64,000 bases of DNA from Gallionellales bacterium 39-52-133 (GTDB lineage Bacteria > Pseudomonadota > Gammaproteobacteria > Burkholderiales > Gallionellaceae). Made by a program: the position numbers and the translations under genes. Below, piece by piece: positions 1 to 11,028 of this stretch (position 1 is the stretch's first letter; the number at the start of each line of letters is the position of its first letter). The notes beneath the pieces are model-generated. The model saw nothing but the letters and a program-made list of their open reading frames with translations. It was not told the DNA's origin and made no database searches. The DNA lies in contig NCJL01000005.1 in NCBI GenBank assembly GCA_002278935.1, forward strand, positions 124,001 through 188,000, read 5' to 3'.

Positions 1-34
1 CCAACACACCTTCTCTCCCCCCACTGACGGCAGC

Positions 35-1138
35 ATGAGCCCCAAGGCCTGGTATCAGGCCATGAGCGACAAGCCGGGTTTTATCCGCGACCCTTCACAG
101 GCGGCGGCCATCGCTGATCTTGATGCGCTGTGGCATGAGTTGGTTGATTTCAAGACCAGACGCAATCATTTTCTGGGACGCAGCCTGCTGAGTCCCGATG
201 TTCCCAAGGGCATCTATTTCTGGGGCGGCGTAGGCCGCGGCAAGAGCTTTCTGATGGATGTGTTTTATGCATGCGTGCCGTATAAGCGCAAACGCCGCAT
301 ACATTTTCACAATTTCATGGCTGAAGTGCATCATGAAATGAAACTGCTGGCCACGAGCAAAGATCCGCTGCTTGCACTGGCGGACAATATCGCAAAATCT
401 ACCCGGCTGTTGTGCTTTGATGAATTTCACGTTAGTGATATTGCCGATGCAATGATACTGGGGCGCCTGATGGCGGCACTGTTTGAACGTGGTGTGGTGA
501 TGCTGATCACGTCAAATTACTCGCCTGACGATCTGTATCCCAATGGCTTGCAGCGGCAAAAATTCCTGCCTGCCATCGGCTTGATCAAGCAAAATTTACG
601 TGTCATCAATATCGACAGCGGCAATGATTACAGGCTGCGCGAGATGGCCAGCGCGCCCTTGTTCATGCTTGCATCAGATCCTGAAAGCAAGCCGCGCATG
701 CAGGCCATTTTTCAGCGACTGGGTGCGGGCACGGTACAAAATACACAACAAATTGAAATTCAGGGGCGCGCTATTGAAGTGGTCAAACTGGCGGCAAACG
801 TGGTCTGGTTTGACTTCAATGCAATATGTGGCGGACCTCGCGCGCAGGCAGATTATCTGGAAATCGCGCACAAATTCTCCGTTGTGCTGGTATCCGATAT
901 TCCGCTTTTGACGGCCAGTCATGCGGCAGAAATTCAGCGTTTTATCTGGCTGGTTGATGTGCTGTACGATAACCGTGTGAAGCTGGTTGCCGCGGCAGAA
1001 AAATCGCCATCGGAATTATGCAGCGATGCTGAACATGCCATGGAGTTCGCACGCACGGCCAGCCGCCTGATTGAAATGCAGTCGCAGAATTACCTTGAGT
1101 TACAGCATCAGACAGAAAGTGTTACGCTTAATTCGTGA
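35..1138 (+). CDS. zapE: ZapE/AFG1-family cell division ATPase
   Basis: This is an AFG1/ZapE-type P-loop ATPase. In E. coli ZapE associates with FtsZ at the constricting division ring. The Walker A motif GGVGRGKS is at residues 64-71, followed by the Walker B stretch LLCFDEFHVSDI (Asp129-Glu130). A conserved TSNYSPDDLYPNGLQR segment follows, and the family's C-terminal EMQSQNYL ending is present. The length (367 aa) is normal for the family. The ATG at 35 is convenient but uncertain. The frame stays open upstream to the window edge, and many homologues begin a few residues before the MSPKAWY block, so the true start may lie outside the window. Downstream is an NlpC/P60 lipoprotein gene, 56 bp away on the same strand. 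Confidence 0.93.
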   Translation: MSPKAWYQAMSDKPGFIRDPSQAAAIADLDALWHELVDFKTRRNHFLGRSLLSPDVPKGIYFWGGVGRGKSFLMDVFYACVPYKRKRRIHFHNFMAEVHHEMKLLATSKDPLLALADNIAKSTRLLCFDEFHVSDIADAMILGRLMAALFERGVVMLITSNYSPDDLYPNGLQRQKFLPAIGLIKQNLRVINIDSGNDYRLREMASAPLFMLASDPESKPRMQAIFQRLGAGTVQNTQQIEIQGRAIEVVKLAANVVWFDFNAICGGPRAQADYLEIAHKFSVVLVSDIPLLTASHAAEIQRFIWLVDVLYDNRVKLVAAAEKSPSELCSDAEHAMEFARTASRLIEMQSQNYLELQHQTESVTLNS

Positions 1139-1637
1139 ACCCGGCTTGCAAGGCCGAGCTTTACAAACAGCCGTATTTTCCGTAAATTCCGCGCATGCAA
1201 AAACACCTCCCCCTGCTATTAGTCATCTTGTTCAGTGCATGCGTAAGCTCGCGCCCAGGCGCTTCATCCTATCAAACAGGCCAGGCTGACCCTGCAATGA
1301 ATGAGCTGGCTGTGTACGCGATCAGCCTGGCTGGAACGCCCTACAAATATGGCGGAATGTCACCGGAATCCGGCTTCGACTGCAGTGGCTTTGTAGGCCA
1401 TGTATTCAAGCAGACGCTGGGAGAATCGCTGCCACGCAGCACTGCAGAAATAAGCAGAAGAGGGGTTAAGCTGGACGAGGACAGCTTATTACCGGGCGAC
1501 CTGGTGTTTTATAACACGCTGAACAGGTCCTATTCGCATGTGGGAATTTATCTGGGAGACGGGCAATTCATTCACTCGCCCAGCACGGGGAAATCTGTCA
1601 CCGTGGTAAATATGAATGAGTCCTACTGGCGTAAACG

Positions 1638-3655
<2,018 letters not shown>

Positions 3656-3670
3656 AACCGCGCTTCTGCC

Positions 3671-4216
3671 ATGAAAAAGAATCTGGAACAGCCCACATCT
3701 TCTGATGGTGACTTGTTCCAGAAGGCGTTAGAAGGCGTGATTCCTATCGCACCTTCAGATCGTGTTGCCCCTTCCCCTCCTGCTCGACGTGTACCTGCAG
3801 CCAAAATAGCCCGGCCCTCACCTGTTATTACAGACAACTTGTCTGATCACAATAGCAGTGATGTTGCCCCCACCTCATTTGTACGCACGGGCCTCAACAG
3901 CATGACTTTGCGCAAGCTGCGCCGGGGTCAGTGGCCTGTGCAGGACACGATCGATTTGCATGGCAGTACCAGCGAAGAAGCGCGCCGGTTTTTGCTTGAA
4001 TTTTTGCACCATGCGCGTGATAACGGCTTGCGCTGCGTCAATGTGATACACGGTAAAGGCTGGCGTGCGGAGGGTGGCGAGGGGATTTTAAAAATTCGGG
4101 TGCGGCATTGGCTGACGCAACACCCCCAAGTGCTGGCATTTTGTGAGGCGCCGGCAAATGCCGGTGGAGGCGGTGCAGTATGGGTCCTGTTAAAATCAGC
4201 CGGTAAAGCGGATTAA
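3671..4216 (+). CDS. Smr-domain protein
   Basis: A 181-residue protein with a C-terminal Smr (MutS2-type) domain. Residues 1-75 are low in structure, rich in Ser, Pro and Ala. The Smr domain carries DLHGSTSEEARRF, the VIHGKG motif and a glycine-rich GGGGAVWVLLK ending, the pattern of the bacterial SmrA/SmrB (YdaL/YfcN-like) proteins. Smr domains have nuclease activity, and E. coli SmrB acts on mRNA at collided ribosomes; assigning that role here is inference. It lies 15 bp after trxB and is probably cotranscribed. The 102 bp between it and the convergent glnB hold no obvious terminator. Confidence 0.85.
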   Translation: MKKNLEQPTSSDGDLFQKALEGVIPIAPSDRVAPSPPARRVPAAKIARPSPVITDNLSDHNSSDVAPTSFVRTGLNSMTLRKLRRGQWPVQDTIDLHGSTSEEARRFLLEFLHHARDNGLRCVNVIHGKGWRAEGGEGILKIRVRHWLTQHPQVLAFCEAPANAGGGGAVWVLLKSAGKAD

Positions 4217-4318
4217 TCCCAGCAGACGCAGTCAAGCAATCGTTTTGACACAAGTCATTGATTGCATTGAATATTTTATATGAATGTATTCAACAAACCC
4301 AATCAGCAAGCCACCAGT

Positions 4319-4669
<351 letters not shown>

Positions 4670-4742
4670 TTAATATTAGTTTATTGGTTGTTAAGTATAT
4701 CTTATCTGAAAGCAGCATTAAGATCACATCGTACTGTCTGCA

Positions 4743-5588
4743 TCAGGGTAAAGTTTTCTTTACGGAACTTCCCGGTAATAACTGTGCTGCTGCAGTAACA
4801 GCCTGAGCCCTTTGCGCATATATCTCTGCTTCAGGCTTGCGACCGAGCTTTTCCAGCACGCGGGCTATCCCCTGCAGATCCTCTGCAATACGTGAACTGA
4901 GTCCCAATTCCTTATCCAGTGCCAGCGCCACATGATAACGATCCAGCGCGGATTCGTTTTGTTCCAGCGCGCTTTCAGCTGTCGCGGCAATGCGCTGGGC
5001 ATTGGCCAGTTCGGCTTTATCCGCGCCCTGACTGATCACGGCTTTTGCCTGTGCCAGCGCAGCGGGAAAATCGCCATTAAGCAGTGCAAGACGCGCCGCC
5101 AGATTGGTCATTCCGGTGTTATCAGCACATTGCCTGTTGCAGTCCCTGGTCGCCTGTTGCAAGGCGACCCCAGCTTCGGCAAGGCGGCCATGATCGGCCA
5201 GAATGATGCCTTTGCGGAAGGCTGCGGCTATACGCAAATCGGAGGGCATCTGAGCTGAACGATCCGCCAGAATTTCATCCAGCAAGCGCAAAGCAGTGTC
5301 ATCATCCGCCAGCCTGTGTGAAATGGAAGACAGGTTGATGGCGGCCATTGTACTGGCAGGAATATTATCCAGCGCTTGTTGTAGCAGCATGGCTTTTCTG
5401 AACAGTTCGCGCGCGCGCAACAAGTCGCCATCGCGCAATGCCCTGTGCGCTTCAAGATCGGCTTTTTTAGCCTGCTCGATGGCCAAAGGCTGACGCGCCG
5501 GCGCACTGCCGCAGCCGCTTGCAAGTCCCGTCAGCATCACGGCGAGCAACAGTGCCGCTCTCTGCAAATTGAAAATTGAGCTAATCAT
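4743..5588 (-). CDS. TPR-like lipoprotein of the MCE operon
   Basis: A 281-residue predicted lipoprotein. The signal sequence ends in the lipobox GLASGC (Cys26). The mature part is almost entirely helical, with TPR-like pairs such as AHRALRDGDLLRARELFRKA, then AAFRKGIILADHGRLAEAG and AARLALLNGDFPAALAQAKA. It overlaps the end of the MlaD-like gene by 8 bp and is the last gene of the MCE operon. MCE operons often end with an outer-membrane or auxiliary lipoprotein, and this one may fill that place, although the TPR-like fold differs from the usual auxiliary lipoproteins. The exact function is unknown. Confidence is high that the gene is real and moderate that it belongs to the transporter. Confidence 0.8.
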   Translation of the reverse strand: MISSIFNLQRAALLLAVMLTGLASGCGSAPARQPLAIEQAKKADLEAHRALRDGDLLRARELFRKAMLLQQALDNIPASTMAAINLSSISHRLADDDTALRLLDEILADRSAQMPSDLRIAAAFRKGIILADHGRLAEAGVALQQATRDCNRQCADNTGMTNLAARLALLNGDFPAALAQAKAVISQGADKAELANAQRIAATAESALEQNESALDRYHVALALDKELGLSSRIAEDLQGIARVLEKLGRKPEAEIYAQRAQAVTAAAQLLPGSSVKKTLP

Positions 5589-6528
5589 GACTATCCATTT
5601 TTACCAGCCCCTGTTCAGGCACTTGTATCATGTTTTTCAGCGGCCAGCTGGTGCTGGCTGCATCCATAATGTTGCGCGTATCACTTACCAGTCCGCGTGT
5701 CTCGCCGACAAAGCCGGTCAATTGTGGCGCTGAGTTGTCGATGGCAGATTTGATGGTCTCGCTGGTCTTGCGCATATTCTCCAGGCTGGCATCCACTTTC
5801 CTGATCATGCCCGGCAGCTCCTGATTCAGCTTACCGACCATCTCCTCGGCATTTTTGGCGGACTGTTTGACTGATTGCAACGCAGGCCTTACTTCATTCA
5901 CAACGCTCTCATCAACCTGCCCAAGCAGGTGGTCAATGCGCGCGCGCGTACCCTTCATCTCGGCGCTAAACTGGCGCAGATTACCCAGGGTCTGGCGCAC
6001 ATCGCCTTTGGGGTCGTTGACATCCTTCAGCAGCTTATTGATCTCGTCCAGTGCAGGGTACAGGCGGTCACGCAGATCATTGGCGATCTGTTCCAGACCA
6101 CCGCCGCGTTCAAACTGGATGGTTGCGCCCGCTTTAAGCGTTTTTTTGTCTTCGCTGCCCCTGCTTGCTTCCAGTATACCGTCACCGATTACGCCTTCTT
6201 TCTTCAGGCTCACCACCGCATCTTCCTTCAGCAAAGCCAGGTAACGATTTTCAATTCTCATTTCCGCCTGCGCCTGGGCCTTGTTATCAAGCTCCAGCTT
6301 GCTCACCGTGCCTATCTTGAAGCCACTCAGCTTGACCGGCATGCCGACTTTAATATCCTGACCGGTATCGGTAATAAAATATATGCTGGACTTGGGTGTA
6401 AAAAATCCTTTTTTGATGCCGGCAAACAACAGATTCAGCGATATACCTATGACGGCAAGCAGCACAAAAATAGCGACCTTTACAAAGAGTCCCCTGAAGC
6501 GCTCGTCCTTATCTGCCAGTAACTTCAT
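5581..6528 (-). CDS. mlaD: MCE-domain (MlaD-like) lipid transport protein
   Basis: A 315-residue inner-membrane-anchored MCE protein. One N-terminal transmembrane helix (about residues 15-35) is followed by a single MCE domain: GQDIKVGMPVKLSGFKIGTV and the downstream GVIGDGILEA motif are typical. The C-terminal 170 residues are a long helical region with repeated heptad-like segments, as in the longer MlaD/PqiB-type proteins that line a lipid tunnel. It is longer than E. coli MlaD (about 183 aa). It sits in an operon with an MlaE-type permease and an ABC-ATPase-like protein, so it is most likely the periplasmic substrate-handling part of a phospholipid transporter. The start is 7 bp after the ATPase-like gene. 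Confidence 0.9.
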   Translation of the reverse strand: MKLLADKDERFRGLFVKVAIFVLLAVIGISLNLLFAGIKKGFFTPKSSIYFITDTGQDIKVGMPVKLSGFKIGTVSKLELDNKAQAQAEMRIENRYLALLKEDAVVSLKKEGVIGDGILEASRGSEDKKTLKAGATIQFERGGGLEQIANDLRDRLYPALDEINKLLKDVNDPKGDVRQTLGNLRQFSAEMKGTRARIDHLLGQVDESVVNEVRPALQSVKQSAKNAEEMVGKLNQELPGMIRKVDASLENMRKTSETIKSAIDNSAPQLTGFVGETRGLVSDTRNIMDAASTSWPLKNMIQVPEQGLVKMDSHD

Positions 6529-6535
6529 CTTGATT

Positions 6536-7153
6536 TCACTCTATAAATTTCCAGGGCAACGCTGTTTCTGTATAACTCACCGCCAGCACAGCGCGGTCTT
6601 GCGCTTCGCGCACAAACTTTTCCAGCACCGTAATCCAGATTTGCGCTCTGGCCGCGTCCACATCTTCAAATACGCCGGCATCAACCACCAGCAACTTTGG
6701 TGCGAGCAGCAAACCGCGCAACAGGCCGGCCATTTTACGCTCCCACGGGTTTAAGCGGGCAACCGGGCTGGCCATGAATTTTTCCCACTCCTGCTGATCC
6801 AGCTGTAATTCCTGCAACCAGCGTGCAACCGTTTCCTCGGTCGCATCCCCCTGAACCATGCTGTGATACCACAGAGGCAGCGTGATATTTTCCCAGGTCT
6901 TGAGGTTGCTGATCAAACCGCCTGCTGCGGGAACCCAGCCTATGCTGCCACGCTTGCTCATTTCCGGAAGCTGGCCCGACAGCAAAATCTCGCCTGCTAA
7001 AGGAGCAAGCTCGCCCATTACCAGATCGATAAAAGTGAGTTTCGCCTCAGGCGTGGCAAGTTTGAGCACACGGGTTTCTCCTGCCGTCAGGCTAAAAGAT
7101 AAAGTGTTATCCTTATCGAGTGCAACCTGATTGAATTGCAGCAGCACTGTCAT
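6536..7153 (-). CDS. Degenerate ABC ATPase-like subunit of MCE operon
   Basis: A 205-residue protein in the position of the ATP-binding (MlaF) subunit of an MCE transporter. The overall ABC-ATPase layout can be followed (GETRVLKLATPEAKLTF, then the LVMGELAPLAGEILLSG strand, WENITLPL, LAPKLLVVDAG), but the catalytic motifs have decayed. The Walker A position reads LATPEAKLT in place of GPSGSGKST: the Lys and final Thr remain, but all the glycines are gone. The signature reads LNPWE in place of LSGGQ. Walker B has Asp-Ala instead of Asp-Glu, and the switch His is replaced by Tyr (AVSYTE). It abuts the permease gene directly (TAGATG). The reading frame is intact and full length for a small ATPase, so it is conserved as a protein. 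It may be a non-hydrolysing structural subunit. Confidence 0.75.
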   Translation of the reverse strand: MTVLLQFNQVALDKDNTLSFSLTAGETRVLKLATPEAKLTFIDLVMGELAPLAGEILLSGQLPEMSKRGSIGWVPAAGGLISNLKTWENITLPLWYHSMVQGDATEETVARWLQELQLDQQEWEKFMASPVARLNPWERKMAGLLRGLLLAPKLLVVDAGVFEDVDAARAQIWITVLEKFVREAQDRAVLAVSYTETALPWKFIE

Positions 7154-7927
7154 CTAAAATACCAGTACCGTAATAATGCCATCGCCCACAAACACGGCCA
7201 TCAGACTGCGGATCACGGCCTGCGATACGGCCTGGGGCACTTCGGTCATTGCCGACTTTCTGCGCAAGCCATGGTAGCAAGAAACCACTGCCACCAGCAT
7301 ACCAAAAACAACACTCTTTAACAGCGAGGCCGCAATGTCGCTGAAGCCGATAATCTCAAACGAATTGATAATCTGGCTGCTCAGCGCAATGTCCATGCGC
7401 AGCGCTGTAACGACCAGACCGGTACTGATTGCTACCACCTGGAAATAGAAAGTCAGCACTATGCTGGCCAGGGTCATGGCCAGTACACGCGGCAGAATCA
7501 GGTAGGAGATGGGTGAAATCAGCATCCTGCGCAGGCTTTTGATTTCACCGTTCACCTGCATGGTTGAAAGCTCACTGGCAAAGGCCGAACTGCTGCGGCC
7601 GATAATCACAATCGCGGTAAGCAATGGCCCCAGTTCGCGTACGATGGTCCAGATCATGATCTTGATGGTCAATAGTTCATTGCGTCCAACCAGATTGTTG
7701 ATCTGTGTAATGACGATCAGGCCAACGACAAAACCCACCACACTGATCGTGACGATGGACTCTGTGCCGCTGAAATATAGCTGCTTGAGCAACACCTGGC
7801 GCACCGGCCATCTGGCAAGGGCCGGCAAGCGGCAAAAAACTTCCCATGCCAGCCTGAAATGCCCTGCTATATGGCGAAAGAAACGACCGGACTGTCTGCG
7901 CGAGGATGTCTGCGTAAGGGTGGACAC
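7154..7927 (-). CDS. mlaE: MlaE-type ABC transporter permease
   Basis: A 257-residue membrane protein of the MlaE permease family. Several transmembrane helices are visible, together with family-typical stretches: VRELGPLLTAIVIIGRSSSA, the cytoplasmic coupling segment ELSTMQVNGEI and the LPRVLAM helix. It starts with GTG and lies 11 bp downstream of nadE, so it is probably cotranscribed with that gene. It is the first of four MCE-system genes (permease, ATPase-like protein, MCE protein, lipoprotein). In the best-studied systems this permease forms a dimer with two ATPases and a ring of six MCE proteins that moves phospholipids between the membranes. No separate complete ATPase gene is visible nearby. 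Confidence 0.92.
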   Translation of the reverse strand: MSTLTQTSSRRQSGRFFRHIAGHFRLAWEVFCRLPALARWPVRQVLLKQLYFSGTESIVTISVVGFVVGLIVITQINNLVGRNELLTIKIMIWTIVRELGPLLTAIVIIGRSSSAFASELSTMQVNGEIKSLRRMLISPISYLILPRVLAMTLASIVLTFYFQVVAISTGLVVTALRMDIALSSQIINSFEIIGFSDIAASLLKSVVFGMLVAVVSCYHGLRRKSAMTEVPQAVSQAVIRSLMAVFVGDGIITVLVF

Positions 7928-7938
7928 AATAGCTTTAC

Positions 7939-9543
7939 CTAAAAATCATCCTGATAACGCACCGTAATCGGATAGCGCCAGTCTTTGCCAAAACCCCTGT
8001 CGGTGATGCGTACGCCTACCGGTGACTGGCGGCGTTTATATTCATTGATACGTATCAGTTTCACCACGCGCCGCACATCGGTTTCCGCATAACCACAGGC
8101 GACGATTTCGGCAATGGTCAGATTTTTCTCAACATAAAATGCCATGATCGCATCCAGCGCATCATAGGGTGGGAGGCTGTCCTGGTCGGTCTGGTCCGGT
8201 TTCAATTCGGCGCTGGGCGGACGTGTGATGATCCGTTCGGGTATTACCCGGCCCAGCGTGTTGCGATAGTTGGACAAGCGGTATACCCAGGTTTTGCTCA
8301 CATCCTTCAGCACGGCAAAGCCACCCGCCATGTCACCGTATAAGGTGCAATAGCCGACAGTCATTTCCGACTTGTTGCCGGTGGTCAATACCAGCGAACC
8401 GGTCTTGTTGGAAAGCGCCATCAGCAAAGTGCCACGGATGCGCGCCTGCAAATTTTCCTCTGTTGTATCGGCAGGCATGCCATGAAACAAAGGATCAAGC
8501 GTGTCCAGCAACGCGGTAAAGGTTGGCCTGATATCCAGCTCGTCATACCTGACACCCACAATGGTCGCCATTTCGCGCGCATCCTCCACGCTGATTTGCG
8601 CGGTATAGGGAGATGGCATCATCACCACGCGCACCTTGTCGGCACCGAGCGCATCCACCGCCACCGCCAGCGTTAAAGCAGAGTCAATGCCACCGGATAG
8701 TCCCAGCAATACGCCGGGGAAACGGTTCTTGCCGATATAGTCCTTAACCCCCAGACACAGCGCCTGGTAGATACTGGCTACCGGCATCAGGTCTGCAACT
8801 TGCTCGCCATCAAGCAGATTGCCATGTTGAATGTCCAGCATGCCCAGCGTTTCCTCAAACGACACAAACTGGTGGGTCAAATGCCCGTCGGCAGACATTG
8901 CAAACGAGGCACCGTCGAATACCAGTTCGTCCTGCCCTCCCACCAGATTGGCATACACTACCGGCAGGCCAATTTCCCTGGTTCGGTCACGAATAGCTTC
9001 ATAACGCGATTGCTGTTTATCGAGGTGATAGGGCGAAGCGTTTAATACCAGCAATATTTGCGCGCCTGCATTCAGCGCTTTTATTGCAGCATGCTCCTGC
9101 CAGATATCGGCACAGATATTCAGTGCAAACTTGACCCCGTCCAGCTCAAACACGCATGGCGCAGTCCCGCGTGTGAAGTAGCGCTCTTCATCAAAAACGC
9201 TGTAATTGGGCAATTCATGCTTGTGATAGGTGACCAGCACCTTGCCATCTTTTAGCACCGATGCGGCGTTATAGCGTTCGCCATCCAGCTCGTGCGGATG
9301 CCCCACCACAACGGCGATGCCCTCAACCTGCCGCGCCAGATTCCTCAGCGCAATATCACAGGCATGAAAAAAACCATCGCGCAACAACAGGTCTTCCGGA
9401 GGATAACCGCACAGGCTCAATTCAGGCGTAAGCAACAGGCCAGCGCCCTGCTCCCTGGCGCGCTGGGCATAAGCCAGAATCTTGGCAGCATTACCGGCAA
9501 GGTCACCGAGTATGCAATTAATTTGGGCGATGGCGATTTTCAT
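7939..9543 (-). CDS. nadE: Glutamine-dependent NAD+ synthetase
   Basis: A 534-residue two-domain NAD+ synthetase. The N-terminal nitrilase-type glutaminase domain has the Glu-Lys-Cys set: Glu41 in TPELSLCGYPPED, a Lys near 108 before LPNYSVFDEE, and Cys144 in NICADIW. The C-terminal synthetase domain carries the ATP pyrophosphatase P-loop SGGIDSAL starting at residue 283 and the conserved TTGNKSEMTVGY and GFAVLKDVSKTWVY blocks. It amidates nicotinic acid adenine dinucleotide using glutamine as ammonia donor. It is the first gene of a minus-strand run that continues into the MCE transporter genes 11 bp downstream. An IHF-like site lies immediately upstream. Confidence 0.96.
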   Translation of the reverse strand: MKIAIAQINCILGDLAGNAAKILAYAQRAREQGAGLLLTPELSLCGYPPEDLLLRDGFFHACDIALRNLARQVEGIAVVVGHPHELDGERYNAASVLKDGKVLVTYHKHELPNYSVFDEERYFTRGTAPCVFELDGVKFALNICADIWQEHAAIKALNAGAQILLVLNASPYHLDKQQSRYEAIRDRTREIGLPVVYANLVGGQDELVFDGASFAMSADGHLTHQFVSFEETLGMLDIQHGNLLDGEQVADLMPVASIYQALCLGVKDYIGKNRFPGVLLGLSGGIDSALTLAVAVDALGADKVRVVMMPSPYTAQISVEDAREMATIVGVRYDELDIRPTFTALLDTLDPLFHGMPADTTEENLQARIRGTLLMALSNKTGSLVLTTGNKSEMTVGYCTLYGDMAGGFAVLKDVSKTWVYRLSNYRNTLGRVIPERIITRPPSAELKPDQTDQDSLPPYDALDAIMAFYVEKNLTIAEIVACGYAETDVRRVVKLIRINEYKRRQSPVGVRITDRGFGKDWRYPITVRYQDDF

Positions 9544-9592
9544 ACTTCGTGAAGTGCAGTCAATTTGGGAGAAATCAATAGTGATAATACAA

Positions 9593-9618
9593 TTTATTAA
9601 ATATAATCAAGTACTTAT
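9593..9618 (+). promoter_or_regulatory. Extended IHF-consensus site, copy 1
   Basis: Core AATCAAGTACTTA (9605-9617) fits the IHF consensus WATCAANNNNTTR at every position and is preceded by the shared A/T-rich flank TTTATTAAATAT. It lies between the end of rmuC and the start of nadE, i.e. just upstream of nadE on the opposite strand. Binding is not shown; the match is by eye. Confidence 0.55.
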
Positions 9619-9621
9619 ATA

Positions 9622-10911
9622 TCAAATCTCAGGGGAAACTACCGGCAGAACAGGCAGATGATCGAGATCGACTTTTTCAATACTGTCAAAACGTTTGGTG
9701 ATTTTCTGACTGGTGGTGCGTACGTCCTGCGCATCCTCATGCGCCTGGCGAATATGATCGGCCAGTTTTTTCATGCGCTCGTCAAAGCGGCCAAACTCCT
9801 TGCCCAGTTTGCCCAGTTCGTCCTTGATGATATGCACCTGCTTGCGCGTCTCCACATCTTTCAGTACCGCGCGCGCGGTATTCAGCACCGCCATCAGCGT
9901 GGTTGGCGACACGATCCACACGCGCTTTTGCATCGCGTAATCGACAATCTCGGGATGGTGCGCATGAATCTCGGCAAACACCGCCTCAGCCGGAATAAAC
10001 ATTACCGCACCATCCGACGTGACGTCGGGAATGATGTATTTGCCGGCAATGTCGTCAACATGCTTCTTTATGTTGGCTTTGAACTGGCGCTCGGCCACGC
10101 TGCGCTCTGCCGGGCTGCCAGCGGAAAACATCAGGTGATAATTTTCCAGCGGAAACTTGGAGTCCACCGCCACCATGCCGGTCGGCTCGGGCAGCTTCAA
10201 TACGCAATCGGCACGGGTGCCGTTGGGCAGGGTGTACTGCATTTCATAAGCCTGCGACGGCATGATGTTGCGCACCAGCCCTTCCAGCTGCACTTCACCA
10301 AAAGCACCGCGTGAGCGCTTGTCGCCCAGCAACTCCTGCAGGCTCACCATATTGGTGGTCAAGCCATCGATCTTCTTCTGCGCCTCGTCTATGGTGGCCA
10401 GCCGTGCCATCACATTGACGAACGTTTCATTGGTTTTCTTGAAGCCCTCATCCAGCCGCTCGCTGACCTTGCCGCTGATCTGCTCCAGCCGCCCGTCCAC
10501 CGATTTGGCCAGCGCTTCGACGCTGCCGGACAAATTTTGCGTCGCATTGCGGAAGGAATTCTGGATCAGTTCCTGATCGGCCCTGCCCTGCTCGGCCAGT
10601 TTGGCCAGCGTCTGCGTCAGAATCTCGTTGCGCAGCGCATCCTGCCTGGCCTGCAGCGCATGCACCGCGTCACGCGTAGCGCGCAACTCCTCCGCCACCG
10701 CCTTGCGCAGGCGCTCGGACTGGTCAGTCTGGCTCGCGATCAAGCGATCACCCTGCTTGTTCAGACCGTCATGCAGGTCTGAAAGCATCGCGCGATGTTG
10801 TTGTTCCAGCACCTTGGCCGAATGTGCAGGCAACTGGCGCTGCATCACCAGCAGCACAATGGCAAGTAATAAAGTCAGTACGGTAATAATGAGCAGGATT
10901 TCCAGCATCAT
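9622..10911 (-). CDS. rmuC: DNA recombination protein RmuC
   Basis: A 429-residue RmuC protein. One N-terminal transmembrane helix (residues 3-22) anchors it. A long coiled coil with many Gln, Ala and Glu residues runs to about residue 200. The RmuC nuclease-like domain follows, with LLGDKRSRGAFGEVQLEGLV, the VAVDSKFPLENY motif and VMFIPAEAVFAEIHAHH. In E. coli RmuC loss raises inversion frequency at short inverted repeats, which suggests a nuclease role. The protein starts with two adjacent methionines; either could be used. Upstream are four tandem 10-bp repeats. Confidence 0.94.
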   Translation of the reverse strand: MMLEILLIITVLTLLLAIVLLVMQRQLPAHSAKVLEQQHRAMLSDLHDGLNKQGDRLIASQTDQSERLRKAVAEELRATRDAVHALQARQDALRNEILTQTLAKLAEQGRADQELIQNSFRNATQNLSGSVEALAKSVDGRLEQISGKVSERLDEGFKKTNETFVNVMARLATIDEAQKKIDGLTTNMVSLQELLGDKRSRGAFGEVQLEGLVRNIMPSQAYEMQYTLPNGTRADCVLKLPEPTGMVAVDSKFPLENYHLMFSAGSPAERSVAERQFKANIKKHVDDIAGKYIIPDVTSDGAVMFIPAEAVFAEIHAHHPEIVDYAMQKRVWIVSPTTLMAVLNTARAVLKDVETRKQVHIIKDELGKLGKEFGRFDERMKKLADHIRQAHEDAQDVRTTSQKITKRFDSIEKVDLDHLPVLPVVSPEI

Positions 10912-10940
10912 GAATTTTTCAAGAAATAATATTCGAAGTA

Positions 10941-11006
10941 TAAACCAAGTAAAGCCCAGTGAAGCCCAGTAAAACCTAGTCTACTGAAGCGGGTGAAATC
11001 CAGTAG
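10941..11006. repeat. Four tandem 10-bp repeats plus inverted repeat
   Basis: Four head-to-tail 10-bp units read TAAACCAAGT, AAAGCCCAGT, GAAGCCCAGT, AAAACCTAGT (10941-10980), one unit per helical turn. They are followed by an inverted repeat, CTACTG ... CAGTAG (10981-11006), whose right half looks like a further diverged unit. They occupy the gap between the rmuC start and the end of the oxygenase gene, so they could affect rmuC transcription or simply be a slippage product. Confidence 0.6.
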
Positions 11007-11028
11007 CGTGCTACCATCACTATCGAAG

